Assembly: GCA_002386465.1 (NCBI GenBank)
Contig: DGIT01000007.1
Span: forward strand, 6,645-16,845
From: Burkholderiales bacterium UBA4615
Lineage (GTDB): Bacteria; Pseudomonadota; Gammaproteobacteria; Burkholderiales; Burkholderiaceae_E
DNA: 10,201 nt
Direction of reading: 5' to 3'
Shown: positions 5,655 through 10,201 of the stretch, piece after piece
Layout: each line of letters opens with the position of its first letter
Position numbering within the stretch: the first letter of the stretch is position 1
Translations under genes and position numbers: made by a program
Notes under the pieces: generated by a model
Told to the model about the DNA's origin: nothing
The model's input: the letters and a program-made list of their open reading frames with translations, nothing else
The model's database searches: none

Positions 5655-6683
5655 ATGCGATTCCCCGTCACCGAGCATGTCGTCAAAACCGCACGACACA
5701 CCAGCTTTTATTTGGCCTGCGGTGCCGAACAGGCACCCCTCATCGTGTTTGTGCATGGCTGGCCTGAACTGTCGATCAGCTGGCGCCACCAGCTGCAGTG
5801 CTTCGCGGCGCTGGGTTTTCGGGCGATTGCGCCGGATATGCGCGGCTATGGTCGCTCAACGGTCCATCCTCGGATCGCTGATTATGGGATGGAGCAGATC
5901 ACGGCGGACATGATTGAACTGCTCGATGGGCTGGGGGTGCAGTCGGCGATCTGGGTTGGACACGACTGGGGCTCGCCCGTGGTCTGGAGCCTTGCGCAGC
6001 ATCATGCGCAGCGGGTCGCAGGTGTGGCGAGCCTGTGTGTGCCCTATCTGCCTGACGGGTTCAGCCCGGAAAATCTGATTCCGCTGATTGATCGCAAGCT
6101 GTATCCAGCCGACCTGCATCCTGCGGGCCAGTGGGATTACCAGCTGTTCTATCGCGAGCACTTCGAAAGGGCCGTCGCCACATTCGAGGCCGACGTGCTG
6201 CGCACGGTGAAGGCGCTGTTTCGAAAAGGTGACCCTGCGGGGCGGGGAAAGCCTGGAAGACTGGCTTTTGTGCGACGCGAAGGCGGATGGTTCGGTGGCG
6301 CATCAGTGGCGCCCGATCTGCCGATGGATCGCGATCTGCTCACGCAGGAAGATCTCTCGCGCTACGTGAGTGCCTTGCAGACCAACGGGTTTGCCGGGCC
6401 CGACGCCTGGTACATGAATGCCCAGGCGAATATGGCGTTTGCAGCGCGTGCAGCCGGCACCAGTCACTTGACGATGCCGGTGCTGTTCTTTCATGCGTCG
6501 TATGACTACACCTGCGACACGGTTGAGACCGCCTTGCCTGAACCCATGCGCGCGGCCTGCCATGATCTGACCGAGTTGACTGTGCCCACTGGCCACTGGA
6601 TGGCACAGGAACGCCCTGAACTGGTCAATGCCGGGCTGGCACGATGGCTGGCCCACACATTTCCGAAGCACTGGGCAGTCTGA
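5655..6683 (+). CDS. Epoxide hydrolase-type alpha/beta hydrolase
   Basis: This 342-residue enzyme should open epoxides to diols through an Asp-ester intermediate. All expected residues can be located: the oxyanion motif HGWPE (residues 34-38), nucleophile Asp104 in VGHDWGSPV, charge-relay Asp284 in FFHASYDYTCD, and His314 in TGHWMAQERP. The two lid tyrosines that protonate the epoxide in soluble epoxide hydrolases also appear: Tyr162 in WDYQLFY and Tyr253 in GPDAWYMN, in contexts close to the mammalian enzyme. Having both tyrosines and an Asp nucleophile argues against an esterase (Ser) and against a haloalkane dehalogenase. Length and the absence of a signal peptide fit a cytosolic enzyme. 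A moderate AGGG ribosome site precedes the start. It is the first rightward gene, and sbcD follows 5 nt after its stop, so the three genes are probably transcribed together. Its physiological substrate cannot be told from sequence. Confidence 0.92.
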   Translation: MRFPVTEHVVKTARHTSFYLACGAEQAPLIVFVHGWPELSISWRHQLQCFAALGFRAIAPDMRGYGRSTVHPRIADYGMEQITADMIELLDGLGVQSAIWVGHDWGSPVVWSLAQHHAQRVAGVASLCVPYLPDGFSPENLIPLIDRKLYPADLHPAGQWDYQLFYREHFERAVATFEADVLRTVKALFRKGDPAGRGKPGRLAFVRREGGWFGGASVAPDLPMDRDLLTQEDLSRYVSALQTNGFAGPDAWYMNAQANMAFAARAAGTSHLTMPVLFFHASYDYTCDTVETALPEPMRAACHDLTELTVPTGHWMAQERPELVNAGLARWLAHTFPKHWAV

Positions 6684-6688
6684 CCCGC

Positions 6689-7873
6689 ATGCGGTTTTTG
6701 CACACTTCCGACTGGCACCTGGGACGCATTTTTTACAACCTGTCCCTGATCGAGGATCAGGCCTGGGTGCTCGAGCGACTGGTCAGGCTGGCCATTGACG
6801 AGCGGGTCGATGCGCTGCTGATTGCAGGCGATGTCTACGATCGGGCAGTGCCGCCGACCGATGCTGTTGCGCTGCTTGACGAGGTCCTGTCGCGACTGGT
6901 GATTGGCGCCCGCATTCCGGTTGTATTGATCGCAGGCAACCATGACAGTGCCGACCGCCTTGGGTTTGGCAGCCGCATTGCCGAGTCGGCCGGTCTGATG
7001 ATTCGAGGCACGCTGGGCTCGCTCGCGCCGATCCCGTTTAGCGATGCGCACGGTGTCGTGGCTGTGCATCCCATTCCCTATGTGGAGCCGGCGTATGCGC
7101 GGGCGATGTTCAGTGAGGCACAGGATGCTGACGTGTCAGGCGCTGAGTCAGGGGCCTTCGATCATCAGGCGGCCATGAACCGCGTGATGACGAGGGTCCG
7201 GGCGCAGCGTGTGCCTGGCCAGCGCAATATCCTGGTCGGGCATGCCTTCGTGGCCGGAGGCGCGGTGAGCGACTCGGAGCGTCCGTTGTCGGTGGGGGGC
7301 TCCGGGATGATCAGCACCGCAACCTTCGACGGCTTCGATTATGTTGCCTTAGGCCATCTGCACCGGCCCCAGGCTGTGGGCGGCGAGCACATCCAGTACG
7401 CCGGTTCGTTGCTGAAGTACTCATTCAATGAGGTGGATCAGCCCAAGAGTGTGTCGATCGTCGATCTGGCCGCAGACGGGCGCGTGCAGGTCAAGCGAGT
7501 TGCGCTGGGGGCGCGCCGCGATGTGCGCGTAGTGCGCGGCACGCTGGCCGAGCTGATCGGCGCACCGGACCCGGATGCCTCGCGCGATGACTACCTGATG
7601 GCGCAGCTCACGGATACCGCGCCGCTGCTCGACCCGCTGGCCCGACTGAGGGCGGTGTACCCGAACATGATGACCCTGCAGATGGTTGCGATCGGGCAAG
7701 GCGGTGATGCAAAGATGGGCGCGCAGACCGATCATCGCGTCAGACAACCCGAGGAGCTCTTCAAGGCGTTTTATCGGGATGTCATGGGCGAAGCGCTCGG
7801 CGATGCCGAGCAGGATGTTTTCACCGAGGCGCTGCGTGCCCTGGGCAGCACTGGGCTGGATGCCAGGCCATGA
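6689..7873 (+). CDS. sbcD: Exonuclease SbcD (Mre11-like nuclease subunit)
   Basis: SbcD is the metal-dependent nuclease of the SbcCD complex, which with the SbcC ATPase degrades DNA ends and cleaves hairpins and protein-blocked ends. The product here is 394 residues, close to the usual length of about 400. The phosphoesterase motifs are in order: DWHLGR (Asp8, His10), GDVYDRAVPP (Asp48), GNHDSADRLGFG (Asn84, His85, Asp86), GHAF (His185) and GHLHRPQ (His223, His225), so all Mn-binding residues appear intact. The C-terminal region (from about 290) is the less conserved SbcC-binding part. The start at 6689 is chosen because the protein begins MRFLHTSDWH exactly as family members do; a longer reading from 6644 would overlap the epoxide hydrolase gene and add 15 unlike residues. 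The Shine-Dalgarno is weak. It is 5 nt downstream of the epoxide hydrolase and overlaps sbcC by 4 nt (ATGA). Confidence 0.96.
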   Translation: MRFLHTSDWHLGRIFYNLSLIEDQAWVLERLVRLAIDERVDALLIAGDVYDRAVPPTDAVALLDEVLSRLVIGARIPVVLIAGNHDSADRLGFGSRIAESAGLMIRGTLGSLAPIPFSDAHGVVAVHPIPYVEPAYARAMFSEAQDADVSGAESGAFDHQAAMNRVMTRVRAQRVPGQRNILVGHAFVAGGAVSDSERPLSVGGSGMISTATFDGFDYVALGHLHRPQAVGGEHIQYAGSLLKYSFNEVDQPKSVSIVDLAADGRVQVKRVALGARRDVRVVRGTLAELIGAPDPDASRDDYLMAQLTDTAPLLDPLARLRAVYPNMMTLQMVAIGQGGDAKMGAQTDHRVRQPEELFKAFYRDVMGEALGDAEQDVFTEALRALGSTGLDARP

Positions 7874-10201
7874 AGCCGATCCGGCTTGAGATGTGTGCGT
7901 TCGGGCCGTTTGCCGACCGGCAGCTGATCGACTTTCGGGTGTTGGGCGATCGCCCCTTCTTTCTCATTCATGGACCGACGGGTGCAGGCAAGACCTCGAT
8001 CTTGGATGCGATGTGCTTTGCGCTCTTTGGAGACAGTTCGGGCGGTGAGCGCAAGGCGGTGCAGATGCGTAGCCATCATGCACCGCCGCAGACCCTGACC
8101 GAAGTGATCTTCGAGTTTGCCCTGGGAGAGCGTATCTATCGGGTTCGCAGAAGGCCCGAGCAGCCGCGCAAGGCCAAGCGCGGTGGGGGCGAGACCCTTG
8201 AGCCGCAGCAGGCCGAACTGCATCAGCTGCACACCGACGGAGCGACCGAGGGTCTCAAGCCCATGGCGGCAGGCTGGAGCCGCGTGACTGAGGCGGTCAG
8301 CAGACTGCTGGGGTTTGAAAGCGCCCAGTTCCGGCAGGTGATCATTCTGCCGCAGGGTAAGTTTTTCGAATTTCTGAAGGCTGGATCGCAGGACAGGGAA
8401 AGGATTCTGCAGACGCTCTTTGGCACCGAGCTGTACAAGCGCATTGAAGAGCGTCTGCGTATGACCGAAGCCGACCTGCAGCGGCAATCCGGGCAATGGC
8501 TTGCGGCCAAGTCTGCATTGCTGGAGCAGGCGAATGTGGCCTGCATCGAGGATCTGGCCCTGCGCACGGCTCAGGAGACCGATGTCTGTACGGCTTTGCA
8601 GGCCAGCGAGGCTGACCTTGAACGTGCGGCGCAGGCCGTCGACGAGTCGGTCACAGCGGCTCAGGCCTTGCATGCGCAGTTTGAGGAGCTTGATGCAGCG
8701 CAGGTCGCGGTGAGTGCGCTGCAATCCGACGCGCCCGCTCTGGCTGGCCAACGTGCGCAGCTCGCGCGTGCGCGCGCTGCGGCAACGGTACGCCCTCACG
8801 CAGTACTGTGGCAGGAGGCCGCGAAGGCGCTCGAAGCAGACATCGCGCGTTGCGTGCAATGGGCGGGGCAGGCGCAGGCCGCTCGGCTCGCTCATGAGGT
8901 GGCCCTGGCTGCGCACGATCGTGAAGTCGCGCTCGCCTCGCAGCGGGATGAGGTGGGCGCACGCATTGCATCGCTCGCGTCACTCATGACGCGTGCCGGG
9001 CTGATCGAACAGGCGCGCCAGGACAAGGCGCTGACCGAAAACGCTTGGAGAGAGGCTCAGGCCGCATGTCTGCAGAGCGAGCAGACCCTTGAGCTGGCCC
9101 GCACCCGACACCAGGCCAGTGCTTCGGCCCTTCAGGCGCAGCGCGATCAGGCGGCTCAGCTCGGCAGCCTGGGGGCATTGGTCCAAACGCTGCAGGCTGC
9201 GCTGGCGGCGCATGAAGCCCTCCAACGGGCGCAGACTGAGCAGGCTGCCCTGCGCGAGAACGAGAAGCTGTTTGCGCAGCGTGTGCAGCTTGCAGCGCGT
9301 GAAGCGCAGCAGGCGTTCGAGCAAAAAGCGCAGGTGCGCCAGGCGTGGATCGCCGGGCAGGCTGCGCGTTTGGCCGAGGCACTGCAGACGGGGCAACCTT
9401 GCCCGGTATGCGGGGCGAGCGATCATCCGTCGCCTGCGCATGCGGGCAGTGCGTCGCCGGTCGCTGATGATGCGCTGCTGCAGGCTGATGCTGCGCATGA
9501 TGAGGCACAGGAGCAGTGGCAGTTGCAGCAGCAGTCCCTGTTGCAGACCCGGCAGGCGCTTGGGTTTGCTGAGCAGGGCCTGGTCAGCCTGCGCGCTGGG
9601 CTTGGCACACACGGCGCGCCCCCCGATCAGATCCGAGCGCAACTCGACACAGCACGTGAGCGGATGGCTCTGGCTGGCTTGGCGCAATCGGGTCTTGCCG
9701 ACGCTGAGAGGGGCTTAGGCGAAGCGACTCAGGCAGTGCAGCAGGCTGAGACGGCCGAGCAGTTGAGCCAGCGCCAGTTGAGCGCTGCGCAGGCGCAGGC
9801 CAGCGCCAGTGCCGCGACACTGGCGGCGCGCGAAGAGGGCCTGCCGACCGCCTGGACCAATCTCGCTGCGCTGCAGGCAGAGCATGTTCATACCGTGGCG
9901 CTGCGCGATCGGCTGCTTGCAGCGCTGCAAGCAGCGGCGACTGCGTTGTCGGCCGCGGCTTCGGAGCACACCCGCGTGCAGGCCCAGCTGCAGTCGGCGC
10001 AGGCTGCTCAGGAACGCGCACAGCAGGCCGCGGTCGGCCGAGAGCGCGAGTTGTCCGCTCAACTTGAGGCGCAGGGCTTTGCCGATTTGCCTGCCTGGCA
10101 GGCTGCAGCGCTGGACGAAGTACAGATGCAGACGCTCGATGCAGCCATCAGGGCCCATGAGACTGACCTGAGCGCAGCGCTTCTGCGTATGGAGCGCGCG
10201 C
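7870..10201 (+). CDS. sbcC: Exonuclease SbcC (Rad50-like ATPase subunit), partial at right edge
   Basis: The frame is open from the ATG at 7870 to the window end, giving 777 residues of a protein normally of about 1000 or more. SbcC is the SMC-like ATPase that partners SbcD. The N-terminal lobe starts MKPIRLEMCAFGPFADRQ and has Walker A GPTGAGKTS (residues 35-43) and a Q-loop at Gln162 in IILPQGKFFEFL, followed by the typical RERILQTLFGTELYKRIEE element. From about residue 200 onward the chain is a long Ala/Gln/Glu-rich coiled coil. The zinc hook CPVCG is at residues 511-515, followed by SDHPSP, the usual form of this dimerising motif. The returning coiled coil fills the rest of the window. 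The ABC signature, Walker B and D-loop lie beyond 10201, so activity cannot be judged. The ATGA overlap with sbcD indicates translational coupling. Confidence 0.95.
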   Translation, partial: MKPIRLEMCAFGPFADRQLIDFRVLGDRPFFLIHGPTGAGKTSILDAMCFALFGDSSGGERKAVQMRSHHAPPQTLTEVIFEFALGERIYRVRRRPEQPRKAKRGGGETLEPQQAELHQLHTDGATEGLKPMAAGWSRVTEAVSRLLGFESAQFRQVIILPQGKFFEFLKAGSQDRERILQTLFGTELYKRIEERLRMTEADLQRQSGQWLAAKSALLEQANVACIEDLALRTAQETDVCTALQASEADLERAAQAVDESVTAAQALHAQFEELDAAQVAVSALQSDAPALAGQRAQLARARAAATVRPHAVLWQEAAKALEADIARCVQWAGQAQAARLAHEVALAAHDREVALASQRDEVGARIASLASLMTRAGLIEQARQDKALTENAWREAQAACLQSEQTLELARTRHQASASALQAQRDQAAQLGSLGALVQTLQAALAAHEALQRAQTEQAALRENEKLFAQRVQLAAREAQQAFEQKAQVRQAWIAGQAARLAEALQTGQPCPVCGASDHPSPAHAGSASPVADDALLQADAAHDEAQEQWQLQQQSLLQTRQALGFAEQGLVSLRAGLGTHGAPPDQIRAQLDTARERMALAGLAQSGLADAERGLGEATQAVQQAETAEQLSQRQLSAAQAQASASAATLAAREEGLPTAWTNLAALQAEHVHTVALRDRLLAALQAAATALSAAASEHTRVQAQLQSAQAAQERAQQAAVGRERELSAQLEAQGFADLPAWQAAALDEVQMQTLDAAIRAHETDLSAALLRMERA

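Noticed and set aside
5550..5789. 80-codon N-terminal extension of the dienelactone hydrolase
   Set aside because: A perfect AAGGAG sits in front of the ATG at 5549, the extension overlaps the divergent epoxide hydrolase, and it does not resemble the family N-terminus.
6644..6688. 15-residue longer start for sbcD
   Set aside because: Family members begin directly at the MRFLHTSDWH element, and the longer form would overlap the upstream gene without a ribosome site.
7771..8916. 381-codon minus-strand open frame opposite the end of sbcD and start of sbcC
   Set aside because: It is antisense to strongly conserved SbcD/SbcC coding sequence including Walker A, and its product is low-complexity Arg/Leu-rich.
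8470..10201. Apparent repeats of gcaggcgcag-type words in the right part of the window
   Set aside because: They reflect Gln/Ala-rich coiled-coil codons of SbcC rather than a DNA repeat array; there is no regular period or spacer.

Overview
The window is GC-rich and reads like the chromosome of a betaproteobacterium, most likely Burkholderiales near the Alcaligenaceae/Bordetella group. The grounds are an orphan Bug-type periplasmic solute receptor (a family hugely expanded there), strong GC bias at third codon positions, dense head-to-tail packing and weak Shine-Dalgarno sequences. This taxonomic placement is inference. I see no rRNA, tRNA, CRISPR array, insertion sequence, phage gene or attachment site.

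Left block (1-5549, all minus strand, so transcribed right to left). In transcription order it holds a dienelactone hydrolase-family alpha/beta hydrolase (5549-4806), an MFS exporter-like permease (4784-3528), an FMN-binding pyridoxamine 5'-phosphate oxidase-like protein (3538/3550-2990) and a small exported protein of unknown function (3005-2577). These four are spaced by 21 nt or overlap by 11-23 and 16 nt, so they look like one transcription unit. A 155-nt gap with two weak dyads follows. Then come a Bug substrate-binding protein (2421-1426), a double-hotdog PaaI-like thioesterase (1359-382) and the N-terminal part of a probable metallophosphoesterase (373 to beyond position 1).

Right block (5655-10201, plus strand). 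An epoxide hydrolase-type alpha/beta hydrolase (5655-6683) is followed after 5 nt by sbcD (6689-7873), which overlaps sbcC by the 4-nt ATGA junction (sbcC from 7870, running off the right edge). SbcD and SbcC form the MR-like nuclease complex that cleaves DNA hairpins and protein-blocked ends. The visible SbcC part contains Walker A, the Q-loop and the zinc hook, but not the C-terminal ATPase lobe.

The two blocks diverge from a 105-nt intergenic region (5550-5654) that must carry start signals for both sides. It contains an 11-nt direct repeat and a 10-nt palindrome. Functionally the left side looks like small-molecule/acyl-CoA metabolism and transport and the right side joins a detoxifying hydrolase to DNA end processing. 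I find no convincing evidence of a new multi-gene system. The most interesting leads are the small exported unknown, the asymmetric double-hotdog enzyme, the repeated motif in the divergent promoter region and the epoxide hydrolase-sbcDC arrangement.
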